Assembly (NCBI GenBank): GCA_964480915.1
Contig: CAYZRS010000052.1
Location: 1 to 38,188, forward strand
DNA length: 38,188 bases
Source: CAWGCE01 sp964480915
GTDB lineage: Bacteria > Planctomycetota > Planctomycetia > Pirellulales > Pirellulaceae
Direction of reading: 5' to 3'
Of this stretch, positions 1 through 8,494 are shown piece by piece (position 1 is the stretch's first letter; every line of letters starts with the position of its first letter). The notes below the pieces were generated by a model. The model did no database searches and was not told where the DNA came from. It saw nothing but the letters and a program-made list of their open reading frames with translations. The position numbers and the translations under genes are program-made.

Positions 1-356
1 CCCGTCGGCTGCTCGACGCCACGGCGGACAGCATCGATGGCCTTTCCATGGTCAATTGCATCGCTGCCAACGTGATCACCTTGGACGGCCAGATGGCATT
101 TGAAGGTCAAGCGCGGGGCGTCGGTGGCGTAGGAATCCGCGACGCCGTATTGAAGCAAGTTCAATTGTTCGCGCCGCTTGCCGAAGAATACGGGATTGAG
201 TTGGTTGGCGTGGGCGGTGTTAGCACGCCTGCTGACTACCAGGCATTACTCGCGGCAGGCGTGTCATCGGTACAGATTGCCACGGCCGCGATGCTTGATC
301 CCGAGCTGCCCAAGAAGATTCGTAAGGCGGTCGACTCGAATCGTCACGCGCCCTAA
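1..356 (+). CDS. dihydroorotate dehydrogenase-like protein, 3' part only
   Basis: The gene enters from the left edge in frame 3 and ends at the TAA at 354-356; about 118 residues are visible. The C-terminal half of a TIM barrel can be read: a GLSMVNC strand followed by an asparagine-containing turn, a glycine-rich GVGGVGIRDAVL segment, then VGVGGVSTPADYQALLAAGVSSVQIATA, the phosphate- and FMN-binding end of the barrel in the DHODH family. Enzymes of this family oxidise dihydroorotate (pyrimidine synthesis) or dihydropyrimidines. The catalytic loop lies outside the window, so PyrD cannot be told from a dihydropyrimidine dehydrogenase-type paralogue. It appears unrelated to the stress genes that follow. 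Confidence 0.75.
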   Translation, partial: RRLLDATADSIDGLSMVNCIAANVITLDGQMAFEGQARGVGGVGIRDAVLKQVQLFAPLAEEYGIELVGVGGVSTPADYQALLAAGVSSVQIATAAMLDPELPKKIRKAVDSNRHAP

Positions 357-621
357 TCGTTGCCGTGTCCTCTCCCCATCGCGGCGGTTGTGTTGTTTTT
401 TGAGCTGTGATTCACTTTCATTTACGTTTCTGACTCGGAACGCCAGAAACCGAAACAATGTGAGAAGAGCCCCTGGCTACAGGTGTCGTCCATATCAATA
501 CCGATAAGCTCGAACGCCTCACGACTTTTCCATTGCGTACTCCAGAACGACAACGGCCGAAATGACCAGCGACGTCACAACGACGCGAAGTGACTCGATC
601 GCGATTTCAAAGCCCAGGAAT

Positions 622-635
622 GCGCCATTCCGCAC
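622..635. promoter_or_regulatory. operator copy, GTGC-N6-GCAC type (one mismatch)
   Basis: The sequence GCGCCATTCCGCAC matches the palindrome shared by this window with one mismatch in the left arm (GCGC for GTGC). It lies 79 bp upstream of the -24 element at 713, similar to the spacing at the other promoters. It is probably an enhancer site for the sigma-54 activator at 27952. Confidence 0.45.
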
Positions 636-712
636 ACCCCGGTTATTCCACCGCACACTTTCCGACAGCATTTTGGACGGCAATTCGTCTCGAATTCGCT
701 GTTTACCCTGTT

Positions 713-728
713 TGGAACGAGCTTTGCA
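713..728 (+). promoter_or_regulatory. sigma-54 (-24/-12) promoter of the CBS gene at 779
   Basis: TGGAACGAGCTTTGCA matches the RpoN consensus TGGCAC-N5-TTGCW with one mismatch and the obligatory GG-to-GC spacing. Transcription would start near 738, giving a leader of about 40 nt that contains the GGGAG ribosome site. Confidence 0.6.
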
Positions 729-778
729 AACGGTCTATATTGCTTTCTCTTACGTTCAAACCACACGGGAGCTGAATT

Positions 779-1261
779 ATGGATTATCGCGTTTCTGGCG
801 TCATGAATCACAACGTGATCTCTATCAACTCGAGTAACTCGTTGCCCGAAATGGAATCGATGGTTGGCAAGCATCGCATCTCGGGCTTTCCAGTTGTCGA
901 TGATGGCAAGCTAGTGGGAGTCGTGACGACGTCCGACCTAGTTGGGAACTTATGCCCTGCCTTCGACGCGAATCGGGTGGCGTCCAGTGACGCCGAACTC
1001 GGGAACCTAATCGCTTCGTCAGCCGGCGATGTCGCATCCGCCGCAACGGTTGCCGAAATCATGACCCGCGATCCGATTACTGTCGCCCCCAATGACCTGC
1101 TTCACGATGCGGCCGATCTTATGTATGAACACCGCATCCACCGTGTTTTTGTCGTTGATGATAGCGACGTTGTCGGCGTGTTGACGCCATTCGATTTTGT
1201 CCGACTTTATGCAACGGATCGATTGAGAGCTGGATCAAAACCGAAAACGCTCGATTTCTAA
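779..1261 (+). CDS. two-CBS-domain protein
   Basis: The 160-residue protein consists of two CBS domains and little else. The first covers roughly residues 1-55 (VSGVMNHNVISI, ISGFPVVDDGKLVGVVTTSDL) and the second 95-152 (VAEIMTRDPITVAP, HRIHRVFVVDDSDVVGVLTPFD). Paired CBS domains bind adenine nucleotides and report energy state; stand-alone pairs such as mycobacterial Hrp1 are hallmark hypoxia and dormancy proteins. The ATG is supported by GGGAG a few bases upstream. The gene follows a sigma-54-like promoter with an upstream operator copy. It ends one base before the stop of the convergent phosphodiesterase gene, leaving no room for a terminator. The ligand cannot be predicted. Confidence 0.9.
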   Translation: MDYRVSGVMNHNVISINSSNSLPEMESMVGKHRISGFPVVDDGKLVGVVTTSDLVGNLCPAFDANRVASSDAELGNLIASSAGDVASAATVAEIMTRDPITVAPNDLLHDAADLMYEHRIHRVFVVDDSDVVGVLTPFDFVRLYATDRLRAGSKPKTLDF

Positions 1262-1262
1262 C

Positions 1263-3800
1263 TCACTTCCTAGATCGCTCCCGAAGTTTCCCGTAGCGAT
1301 CGTCGCGTGGTGGTTTCTGCGGTGATCGCTGTTGACTTCGAGCAAGCGTCAAATCGGCAAAGAGAGGCAAATGATCCGATGCAATCGCCGCTTTGGAGCT
1401 GGCGATTGCAGCCGGCACGCTTGCTTTAAAATCACCAATGCTCGTAAAGAGATGATCAATGCAAAACAGGCTCTTCGTACTTGGCCAGGTCGGGGAGACG
1501 TCAGGCTTCGCATTCTGCTGCTCAAATCTCGCCGCCAACATCCGGAAGGTGCGTGAATTGTGCATCGCATTGAAATCACCTAATAAGATCGCTGGGCCTT
1601 TTCTCCACGCATCGTCCATCCAACCGTCCGACAACAACGCCTGAGCCTGCAAGAATCGCTCGGCTGGATAAATACTCAGATGGGTATTGATAATCTGCAC
1701 CGCCTGCCCGGACGGCAAGTCAATTTCGACCCAGAGCGCGCTCCGTGGTTCGCGATTTTGCTTCGCTGTTGGCAGACGGCCGGTTTTCACTTGCCTCATG
1801 GGGAAGCGGCTTAGAACTGCATTACCGTACTTTTCATCAGCGACCTCCCATGCCGGGTGGAAACTAAATTCCATCTCCAGGTGGCGTGCAATCTCTTCGA
1901 CCTGATGAAGATGTCCAGACCGAGCGCGGGCCACGTCCAATTCTTGCAGCGCTATGACGTCCGCTCCAGCTTGTGCGATGACTCGAGCAATTCGCTTGGG
2001 CGAATGCAGGCCGTCCATTCCAAGACAGCCATGAACGTTGTACGTCATCACGCGAAAAGTACGGTTCCCTCTTGGCAATGCCTTGATTCTTCGCCCGACA
2101 GTTTCCGCAAGAAACTGCTTGGCCGCATCGTGCAGGTCCTCTGGTCGCAGATAGTTTCCGGGGCGCACATGGGCGGGGACGTCACTGGGTAAAAGTGCAA
2201 ACGCGCTGGTTTCGTTCGGACCGAATCCGGCGTGAGCTCCATTCTGCAGTGGAAAGCTAATCGGCGGCTCGCCAGGAGCCCAACCGCTCAAGACGATTTC
2301 GCCCGCATCCGGGTGACAACACAATTGACTGAGGTCGCCGCACACTTCGCTTTTGAATGGATGGTCAGCAAACAGTTCTTCCCGGTCATAGGGCAAGACA
2401 AACTCGCGATCGTCGGCAACAACAAAGACGACATCGTCAACGGCATCGCGTCGCACCAGCGCGAGAGGCACACCGTGATGCACTACCAAGCGCTTCGCAA
2501 TCGCAACTCGCTGGTCAAATGTCGACTCACGGTTAAGGTAGACGTGCCCGATCGGCCCGAGTGCCGCGACTTGAATCTCGCCCAACTCGGCACGCCGCAC
2601 GTCGGCGAATTCACCGAACAGCTTGGCAGCCAACCAGCCTGCGCTCAACCAGGCCGCTCGGCTCGAATCGTTGTTCAGGGGGTTTGAGCCACGACTTCCC
2701 GACGGACCGTTTGACAATTCCTCACTCCCGAGAATGTGATGGACCGCCTCTTCGACCGAGGCGTTGATTTCTTGGTCGTTGATGAAAAGATAAGGCGTCG
2801 TCTTCTCTTGCCCATGATCGGAGATGATCCACACGTCATAATGCCGAGCCGTCGCCCGCTGAGCCATCACCCGCAGTCGGCGAATCGCCGCATCGATGCC
2901 CTTCAGTGTCCAACGGGCAAATCGCGAATCGGGCTGGCGCCGATGAGCCTGCTCATCATAACCCAACAAGTTCAAATAGATCGTAGGCAGTCCGCGAACG
3001 GTATCCATGATCGCGCCATTAATCGCCAGCTCTCGCATCAGTATGACAATGACGACACGTCCAGGAATCATGAGAAGTTCCTGCCAGAATTCTCGGACGC
3101 TGAATCCGCGGGCAAAATCGAACAGAGCGAGAGCCAATTCGATCACCAGCAGGCCGACCGTTCTTAACGCCGTAAACGAATAGAAACTAGCAACAAGCAG
3201 CATTCGCCACGGATGCACCTGTCGCAACAGCATACCCCAGCCAAGACTTGACGCGCAGAAATGTGCTTCAACTGCTCCGCCGTCGTAGATGTTGCAGTAC
3301 GAACTGCCGCCGGCCAGCAACCCTTCCGTATGATCGGCCAGCCGTTGCTGTACATCGGCAGCTGCGTCTGGATCGAACATGCGTCGAACTTTCTTGGTAC
3401 GTCTGTCGCGAAACCCAAATGCCGGTACGGCGCACCGCTTTCGATAGAACAATTCCCCCTGAACTGCTGGAGTCGACGAAGGCAGTCCAGAGTAGAGTCG
3501 GCTGTTTCGATAGTGCTCGCGATCGAGCAAGCTCTTCAAGAAAGGCATCCGGCCGGATGCCAAGGCGCTCTCCAGTTCTGCATGTGCAAGGCCATCAATC
3601 TGAACGATCACCAACCCGTGCTTGTCTGAGTTCGTTTTGTCTCGCGGAAGCTTCAGCCAGCGCACCGTCCATTCACCGCGGCTAAAGAAATGTCGCCATT
3701 GGCGAAACTTGGATATGCAGTGGGCCAGCAAGGATTGTGCCTCCGAAGTCCGTACAAAGCAAAGCGACGATTTCACAACGGGTGTTCGTAATTCCGGCAT
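1263..3800 (-). CDS. AlkP-superfamily phosphodiesterase fused to EEP-family phosphatase/nuclease domain
   Basis: The protein has about 845 residues and two catalytic modules. The N-terminal module resembles type I phosphodiesterase/nucleotide pyrophosphatases: a VQIDG metal site, a SSTPAVQG segment with the likely nucleophilic Thr, GYDEQAHR and ISDHGQ. Two hydrophobic stretches lie inside this module, so it may sit at the membrane. The last 260 residues form an endonuclease/exonuclease/phosphatase domain with TYNVHG, IALQELD, INTHLS, GDFNA and SDHLPL, the full EEP active site. The start is uncertain: ATG 3800 avoids overlap, while ATG 3923 or TTG 3956 would overlap the glycosyltransferase by 52-85 bp; none has a good ribosome site. 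It lies directly downstream of the glycosyltransferase, so a role in lipid or glycan phosphate turnover is a guess. Confidence 0.8.
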   Translation of the reverse strand: MPELRTPVVKSSLCFVRTSEAQSLLAHCISKFRQWRHFFSRGEWTVRWLKLPRDKTNSDKHGLVIVQIDGLAHAELESALASGRMPFLKSLLDREHYRNSRLYSGLPSSTPAVQGELFYRKRCAVPAFGFRDRRTKKVRRMFDPDAAADVQQRLADHTEGLLAGGSSYCNIYDGGAVEAHFCASSLGWGMLLRQVHPWRMLLVASFYSFTALRTVGLLVIELALALFDFARGFSVREFWQELLMIPGRVVIVILMRELAINGAIMDTVRGLPTIYLNLLGYDEQAHRRQPDSRFARWTLKGIDAAIRRLRVMAQRATARHYDVWIISDHGQEKTTPYLFINDQEINASVEEAVHHILGSEELSNGPSGSRGSNPLNNDSSRAAWLSAGWLAAKLFGEFADVRRAELGEIQVAALGPIGHVYLNRESTFDQRVAIAKRLVVHHGVPLALVRRDAVDDVVFVVADDREFVLPYDREELFADHPFKSEVCGDLSQLCCHPDAGEIVLSGWAPGEPPISFPLQNGAHAGFGPNETSAFALLPSDVPAHVRPGNYLRPEDLHDAAKQFLAETVGRRIKALPRGNRTFRVMTYNVHGCLGMDGLHSPKRIARVIAQAGADVIALQELDVARARSGHLHQVEEIARHLEMEFSFHPAWEVADEKYGNAVLSRFPMRQVKTGRLPTAKQNREPRSALWVEIDLPSGQAVQIINTHLSIYPAERFLQAQALLSDGWMDDAWRKGPAILLGDFNAMHNSRTFRMLAARFEQQNAKPDVSPTWPSTKSLFCIDHLFTSIGDFKASVPAAIASSKAAIASDHLPLFADLTLARSQQRSPQKPPRDDRYGKLRERSRK

Positions 3801-3871
3801 ACGTCGCAAAGCGAGGCGAGTCGCCTGACTGCGGGACAACCACTCTTCGCAGCCGGTTTTCGAAAACGGCT

Positions 3872-5128
3872 CTAATTCCTTGAATGGCTGAACGCCGACG
3901 CGACGTTGGACCACAACAGCCATTCTTGATGAATTCGACGCTGTGCGACGGCCCAAGGACTCAGGTCCCGATGCCTGACGGCGCCGGCTTGAATCAATCG
4001 CTCGTACAGCGCAATCGCGCTCTCAGCGGTTGACTCAATCGAGAATTCTTGAGCCGTCTGCCTGGCGCCGCGGCTTAGTGCCAGATAGGCCTGCGGGCTC
4101 AAATGAGCCACGGTGTCCATCGCTTGCACAAACAGTTCCCGATCTTCCTTGTCGAGCAGAATGCCGTTCTCCATTGATTTCAGTACCTCGCGAACTCCCG
4201 GCGCATCCACCGCGACGACGGGTGTGCCCGCTGCCATCGCCTCGGTCAAGACCATGCCTTGTGTTTCTGATTGTGACGCGAAAGCGAATACATCCATCAC
4301 GGCGTAGGCATCCGCAAGTTCAGCTCGATCCAATTGACCGGTGAAGATCAGACGATCAGCGACGCCACGCCTCGCAAACTCGGCTTTGATGACGTCTTCG
4401 GAAGGGCCCGCACCGGCGACCAAAAAACAGGCGTCACCATGCTGTCGGATGAAATCCGCAACGGCAATGGCGAGAAACTCGAGTCCTTTTTCCGGTGCCA
4501 ACCGACCGACATGCCCTACGATAAACTGCCGCTTGGGAATTCCGTACCTCGCCCTTGCCGAAGCGCCATCCCCGCTTCCGAAGAGAAGAGTGTCTACGCC
4601 GGTTGGAATCGGCCACACGGGCACGCAGACACCCTGCGACTGCAGCCGCGTTTGAATCGTTTCGCTCGGCGCGATCACGGCATCGCAGAGGTTGCAATAG
4701 CCCACGGCCAATTCGACGGCAAATCTTTGCATCGCTGGCGAGTCACCTGGGACATAGTGCGTATACTTTTCGTACTGCGTGTGGTGCGTAAATACGATCG
4801 GTATGTCGTACTTGGCCGCAAATCGCAATGCCGTATCACCCAACACGAACGGATGATGCGTGTGCACGACATCTGGCTGAAACTCTCGCACAGTCCCGTT
4901 GAGAAATCCTGGAATGGGCACGGCAATAGAAAAGTCACTCCCATTGAATTGCTGCAGTGCAGGAATTCGAACAACGGCCGTTTCGCGTTCTATGGGCTCT
5001 GGGAATTCCGGTGCAACGACAAGAACGCGATGCCCCAGCCGTCGGAACTCAGCCGAAAATTGCTGCGCGCTCCGCGCAACCCCACCGACATGCGGCGTAA
5101 ACGTGTTGGTAAACATCAGAATGTTCAT
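3872..5128 (-). CDS. GT4-family glycosyltransferase
   Basis: This 418-residue retaining GT-B glycosyltransferase starts MNILMFTNTFTPHVGGVA, the usual N-terminal loop of the family. The C-terminal half has GHVGRLAPEKG and the E-x7-E signature in ETQGMVLTEAMAAGTPVVA, which binds the nucleotide-sugar donor. The acceptor half (VVHTHHPF, FTHHTQYEKYTHYVP) resembles glycolipid glycosyltransferases of the MgdA/PimB kind, so a diacylglycerol or phosphatidyl-lipid acceptor is plausible but not shown. ATG 5128 is preferred over an upstream extension because GAGGAAGAG precedes it. That ATG overlaps the TGA of the upstream cytochrome gene (ATGA), so the two are translationally coupled. Confidence 0.9.
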   Translation of the reverse strand: MNILMFTNTFTPHVGGVARSAQQFSAEFRRLGHRVLVVAPEFPEPIERETAVVRIPALQQFNGSDFSIAVPIPGFLNGTVREFQPDVVHTHHPFVLGDTALRFAAKYDIPIVFTHHTQYEKYTHYVPGDSPAMQRFAVELAVGYCNLCDAVIAPSETIQTRLQSQGVCVPVWPIPTGVDTLLFGSGDGASARARYGIPKRQFIVGHVGRLAPEKGLEFLAIAVADFIRQHGDACFLVAGAGPSEDVIKAEFARRGVADRLIFTGQLDRAELADAYAVMDVFAFASQSETQGMVLTEAMAAGTPVVAVDAPGVREVLKSMENGILLDKEDRELFVQAMDTVAHLSPQAYLALSRGARQTAQEFSIESTAESAIALYERLIQAGAVRHRDLSPWAVAQRRIHQEWLLWSNVASAFSHSRN

Positions 5129-5613
5129 CTGCTCTTCCTCGGGATCTCTCCAACGCGAGGAACAGTCTTGAGCGGGTCTGTCTGCATTCCCACACGGGAC
5201 ATCTCTTTGCGTGCATAGCGATGGCACTCGATGCAGGAAATGCTAAGTTTGACATAAGCCAGACCAACCGCATCGAGGTTCTGTATCTCTGCAGCTTGTT
5301 CAAGTTGATTCACGGTGGCGCGAAAACTCTCACTCATTTGCTGGTAAGTTGGTGTGACCAGTACGTTCCACCCCGCTTCCCGACTTAGCAAATGAAGCAG
5401 CTGCGATTTTTGCTTGATCTGATCAAAGTCGGAACGAGCGATCCCCTCCATGACTTTGTGGACCGTTTCTAGCTTGCGTTCCATGATTCGGCCGTGTTGT
5501 TGGCCGTCGGGCAACTGAGAGAATGCGCTGCCTCCCAGAAGACTGACGACGGCGATTACGCCGTACATTAGGAACGTGCGAGGAGCTTTCGAAGCGATGC
5601 GTGGATGGGACAT
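5125..5613 (-). CDS. cytochrome c'-like monoheme protein (paralogue 1)
   Basis: The 162-residue protein has an N-terminal hydrophobic export segment (about residues 15-32), an alpha-helical body and a single CIECH heme-attachment motif at residues 127-131 near the C-terminus. A helical bundle with one C-terminal CxxCH is the plan of class II cytochrome c (c'), which bind NO or CO or transfer electrons in the periplasm. It is paralogous to the gene at 17788: both share the SDFD(Q/K)I segment, an ME(R/Q)K start to the bundle and the heme motif in the same place. The ATG at 5613 is preceded by GAGGAAGA. It sits 14 bp after the hypothetical secreted gene and overlaps the glycosyltransferase start. 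The function is inferred from architecture only. Confidence 0.75.
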   Translation of the reverse strand: MSHPRIASKAPRTFLMYGVIAVVSLLGGSAFSQLPDGQQHGRIMERKLETVHKVMEGIARSDFDQIKQKSQLLHLLSREAGWNVLVTPTYQQMSESFRATVNQLEQAAEIQNLDAVGLAYVKLSISCIECHRYARKEMSRVGMQTDPLKTVPRVGEIPRKSR

Positions 5614-5627
5614 AGGTTCTTCCTCGT

Positions 5628-6338
5628 TTAGGGCTGACAGCGAGACAACGGCTGCAGGGCCGTCGAGACCGCGTCTCGATTTCCGCAGTAACTGGGACGT
5701 CGCGGCAAAGTTACACCCGGCGCCTGGCGAGCCGGCGGCTGCACGACATGATCTTTTATGCCCGGTGACATGTAAGCCTCCGGGTAGGTGACGTCCGTCG
5801 TTCGAGATCGATCTTGCTGACCAACGCTCGACGACGGAGTGAGAATATTCCGAGTGGCAGGCAGGTAATTGATGGTCGAGGCAGTCGACATGGGAACGTG
5901 CCGCGGCGGTGGACCCGCCTGTCCCATTGGACGCATCGCCGGAGGATGGCTTGGCATTTCCCACGACGAGCTGATGTTTCGTTGTGATAAATGATGTCTC
6001 GTCACCAGTTCGCGATGGTAGGCTGAATGCTGGAAGTACGCTTCACCATCCCACGCCAGCCCGTTGCCGTTCCGATAGACGACCGAGCTGCCTCGGCCTC
6101 GGCTCGAAATGGCGTCCGAGATGTCTCTCGGGGCGCGCGTCGCATTCACCGTAACGTTTGGGAACGAAAAATAGATCCCTCCATTGTAGGTTCGATGCAA
6201 CGTGTAAGAGCTAGATCGGACTGCACAGGTTGGAACGCGGCACCGCGGATTCTGCCCGTAGATATTTGTATCGTTTGTCAGGGCGCCCGAAACGGCGATC
6301 GCTGCAATGGAAGACAAATAGCCAAATGCTTTGCACAT
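5628..6338 (-). CDS. hypothetical exported protein
   Basis: A 236-residue protein of unrecognised family. The first 20 residues (MCKAFGYLSSIAAIAVSGAL) look like a signal peptide. The rest is rich in Ser, Thr, Pro, Arg and His, has few hydrophobic blocks, and is probably largely unstructured. A Cys pair occurs early (CRVPTC) and two single Cys near the end. The ATG is preceded by GAGGGA at good spacing. It lies 51 bp downstream of the persulfide dioxygenase gene and 14 bp upstream of the cytochrome c'-like gene, so it probably belongs to one transcript. No function is proposed. Confidence 0.55.
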   Translation of the reverse strand: MCKAFGYLSSIAAIAVSGALTNDTNIYGQNPRCRVPTCAVRSSSYTLHRTYNGGIYFSFPNVTVNATRAPRDISDAISSRGRGSSVVYRNGNGLAWDGEAYFQHSAYHRELVTRHHLSQRNISSSWEMPSHPPAMRPMGQAGPPPRHVPMSTASTINYLPATRNILTPSSSVGQQDRSRTTDVTYPEAYMSPGIKDHVVQPPARQAPGVTLPRRPSYCGNRDAVSTALQPLSRCQP

Positions 6339-6389
6339 GAGTCCCTCGATTCGTATCGATTTCGGTTAGCCGACTTGTGACCAAAGCGT

Positions 6390-7898
6390 CTACAGAACTT
6401 CGGAAGGGCATTGGGCACTCCAGAAGACAGCTTGGCTTTGACAGGCGAGTTCGTTTTCCGTCGCCTCGTGCGTTGGACCAGAGCAGCTATTCTCACACGA
6501 TTCGATTTCTAGACCGGCCTCTTCCCATGCTTTGATTCCGCCAATCATGTTGATGACAGCCTGCACACCGGCGGCTTGCGCTAAACTGCAGGCGATCGCC
6601 GATCGAGCGCCACTGCGGCAATGGAAGACGAGCGCACATGGGCCGTCGAACTCTGCGAGTCTCGCGGGCAGGTCAGCCAAGAAGCAGCGTTGAGCCTTGC
6701 CAATATGCGACTCGTTCCACTCGGTGCCGCCTCGGACATCGATCAGAACGACTTCATTCCTCTCGATTTGACCAACCAATTCTGCCGGCGACTTGTCTGG
6801 GTACGTCTCATCGAGCAGGCCATAATTGGCCACCTCTTCGACATCAAAATAACCGCTGATATGGTCAATGCCGATTTCCCGTAACAGGCGAACCGACTCG
6901 GCGAGATCTTCTTTCGACGTCGCCAGAAAGACCGGTTCCTCGTAGTTGACCAACCACCCCGCCCACGCGGCAAGATGCTCAGTCGGTACATTGATCGTCT
7001 CCGGTGCGTGCCCCCGGGCAAATTCACCAGAGGTTCGTGTATCAATGACCATGCTTTCGCGGGCTGCCGCAGGGAGTTGGTCGCTGACGAGCTTTGCGGG
7101 GCAGTCGCCTTCCGCGATTACCGTAGGTCCAACCCGATTCATTCGCTTCATCATGGAAAAGTACTTCGGCGCAGCGGGCTGATCGCTAAGGAGGTAGTTA
7201 ACAAAGGCCTCTTCCGATTCAATACGAAACGCTGGGTTAAAACGTTTTTCATAACCGACCGTTGATGAAGGGATCGCCCCCAGCCCCTTACCGCAAGCAC
7301 TACCGGCGCCATGAGCAGGCCACACCTGCATAAAGTCTGGAAGTTGCTTGAACCGAGCGATGGACTTATAGAGGTCGCGGGCACCCGTGGCGGCGGTCCC
7401 CATCATCCCAGCAGCCTCTTCAAGTAAGTCTGGCCGCCCGACCGAACCCACAAACACAAAATCGCCCGTGAAGATTCCCATGGGCTCGTCGGCACCGCCG
7501 CCACGATCCGTTAGCACGAACGACACACTCTCGGGCGTATGGCCCGGCATGTGCAAAACACGCAGCTCGACTTCCCCGACGCTGAACACATCGCCATCCT
7601 TGAGCAATTGATGTTCATACTTGGACGCATATTCGAACTTCCACTCAGCAGGGCCTTCATCTGAAACATAGAGTTTCGCTCCGTACTGATCGGCTAGTTG
7701 CCGCGCACCAGAAACATAGTCAGCATGAATGTGAGTGTCGGCGGCGCCGACGACCTTCAAACCATGCGCATTCGCAACGTCAATGTATTGACGCACAGCG
7801 CGACTGGGATCGATGACCATCGCCTGTCCCGTCTTCTGACAACCGACGAGGTAAGAGGCGTGTGCCAGAGCATCGTCATAGAAATATTTGAGTAACAC
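6390..7898 (-). CDS. persulfide dioxygenase-rhodanese fusion (CstB-like)
   Basis: A 502-residue three-domain protein. Residues 1-250 are a metallo-beta-lactamase fold of the persulfide dioxygenase class: H56-x-H58-x-D60 in THIHADYVSG, H120 in GHTPES, D146 in TGDFVF. Such enzymes use one iron to oxidise persulfides to sulfite or thiosulfate. Residues 280-360 form a rhodanese-like domain without a catalytic Cys, and 375-465 an active rhodanese with C427 in CRSGAR. This MBL / inactive rhodanese / active rhodanese order is that of CstB-type sulfide detoxification enzymes. A short Cys-containing tail follows. It starts with GTG, supported by GAGGGAG seven bases upstream. It lies 122 bp downstream of a proline-rich gene and may share that gene's sigma-54 promoter. 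Confidence 0.9.
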   Translation of the reverse strand: MLLKYFYDDALAHASYLVGCQKTGQAMVIDPSRAVRQYIDVANAHGLKVVGAADTHIHADYVSGARQLADQYGAKLYVSDEGPAEWKFEYASKYEHQLLKDGDVFSVGEVELRVLHMPGHTPESVSFVLTDRGGGADEPMGIFTGDFVFVGSVGRPDLLEEAAGMMGTAATGARDLYKSIARFKQLPDFMQVWPAHGAGSACGKGLGAIPSSTVGYEKRFNPAFRIESEEAFVNYLLSDQPAAPKYFSMMKRMNRVGPTVIAEGDCPAKLVSDQLPAAARESMVIDTRTSGEFARGHAPETINVPTEHLAAWAGWLVNYEEPVFLATSKEDLAESVRLLREIGIDHISGYFDVEEVANYGLLDETYPDKSPAELVGQIERNEVVLIDVRGGTEWNESHIGKAQRCFLADLPARLAEFDGPCALVFHCRSGARSAIACSLAQAAGVQAVINMIGGIKAWEEAGLEIESCENSCSGPTHEATENELACQSQAVFWSAQCPSEVL

Positions 7899-8020
7899 TG
7901 TTCAACTCCCTCTCTTGTTCGTCGATGACGACAATTGGCTCGGTGTTCCAACGCTTGCTGTTCACTTGAAAACGATTGATGCAAGTGTCATGCCGGTCAC
8001 GGAACGATCTCGGCCATGCT

Positions 8021-8272
8021 TTAAGACGACGAAGTAATTTGCCGTCCATGGTTCCGTTCACCGCAGGAGACGATGGGACCGATTCGCACCGTCGATTTGG
8101 GCGGCGTTTCGCCGGGTGGCTCGGGAGGAGCCGGCACTTCAACAGGCGGAACGCTCGGAATCGGATCGGGTGCGAACGGAACTTCCATGGGGGGCGATTG
8201 CGGTGCAGGCTCTTTGAATGGAGGCAACTCGTCCGGGCCTGGCCCAGGGATCTCTTTGGCAGCATAAGTCAT
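8021..8272 (-). CDS. small proline-rich protein
   Basis: An 83-residue protein, about a third proline, with an acidic repeat-like core of PP-E/P-V spacing (residues about 8-58: PGPGPDELPPF, PPMEVP, PPVEVPAPPEPP) and a short basic, Ser-rich tail. There is no signal peptide or membrane segment. The ATG at 8272 is supported by GGGAG about ten bases upstream and by a sigma-54-like promoter at 8338-8354; longer upstream frames have no such support. The composition suggests an extended linker-like or protein-binding polypeptide. No family is recognised. It lies between the candidate selenoprotein and the persulfide dioxygenase, all on the same strand. Confidence 0.6.
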   Translation of the reverse strand: MTYAAKEIPGPGPDELPPFKEPAPQSPPMEVPFAPDPIPSVPPVEVPAPPEPPGETPPKSTVRIGPIVSCGERNHGRQITSSS

Positions 8273-8337
8273 GATCGTTTGGCTCCCGTCTCTTGATCGG
8301 ATCGAATTCGCGTTGTACGAACCTGAATACAACTTGG

Positions 8338-8354
8338 TTGCAACTCGGATGCCG
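8338..8354 (-). promoter_or_regulatory. sigma-54 promoter of the proline-rich gene
   Basis: Reading the minus strand from 8354, CGGCATCCGAGTTGCAA carries GG and GC at the exact -24/-12 spacing and a full TTGC -12 box. The start would be near 8328, 56 nt before the ATG at 8272. A perfect operator copy lies 95 bp upstream. Confidence 0.6.
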
Positions 8355-8448
8355 AAACTACTTTCTGCAAATTTTGCCAACAGGCCTTCGATCGACACAC
8401 GAAAGCACAGACGAACTGCGCGGTCCATGACTACATGCGCCCCATAGT

Positions 8449-8462
8449 GTGCCAATCCGCAC
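8449..8462. promoter_or_regulatory. operator copy, perfect GTGC-N6-GCAC
   Basis: GTGCCAATCCGCAC, in the gap between the peroxiredoxin-like gene's stop (8495) and the proline-rich gene. The core CAATCC resembles the GAATCG and GGATCG cores of the copies at 31837 and 15645 read on the opposite strand. Predicted enhancer for the promoter at 8338-8354. Confidence 0.6.
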
Positions 8463-8494
8463 GCCTTTCGGACGGTGCAACGTCGAAATCAGCC

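Larger units (their letters stand above)
357..778. other. intergenic region with regulatory sites for the CBS gene
   Basis: These 422 bases hold no convincing gene; the short open frames lack coding character and ribosome sites. They do hold a one-mismatch copy of the GTGC-N6-GCAC palindrome at 622-635 and a sigma-54-like element at 713-728, both listed separately. No clear terminator for the upstream gene is visible. Confidence 0.6.

Noticed and set aside
4334..5218. Long plus-strand open frame of 294 codons
   Set aside because: It is antisense to a clear GT4 glycosyltransferase and has no ribosome site or recognisable protein sequence.
8073..8267. Gly/Ser/Thr-rich plus-strand open frame
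   Set aside because: It is the complement of the proline-rich gene (Pro codons read as Gly); the minus-strand gene has the ribosome site and promoter.
8364..8377. TGGCAAAATTTGCA on the minus strand as a sigma-54 promoter
   Set aside because: GG-to-GC spacing is two bases too short; the neighbouring element at 8338-8354 has the right spacing.
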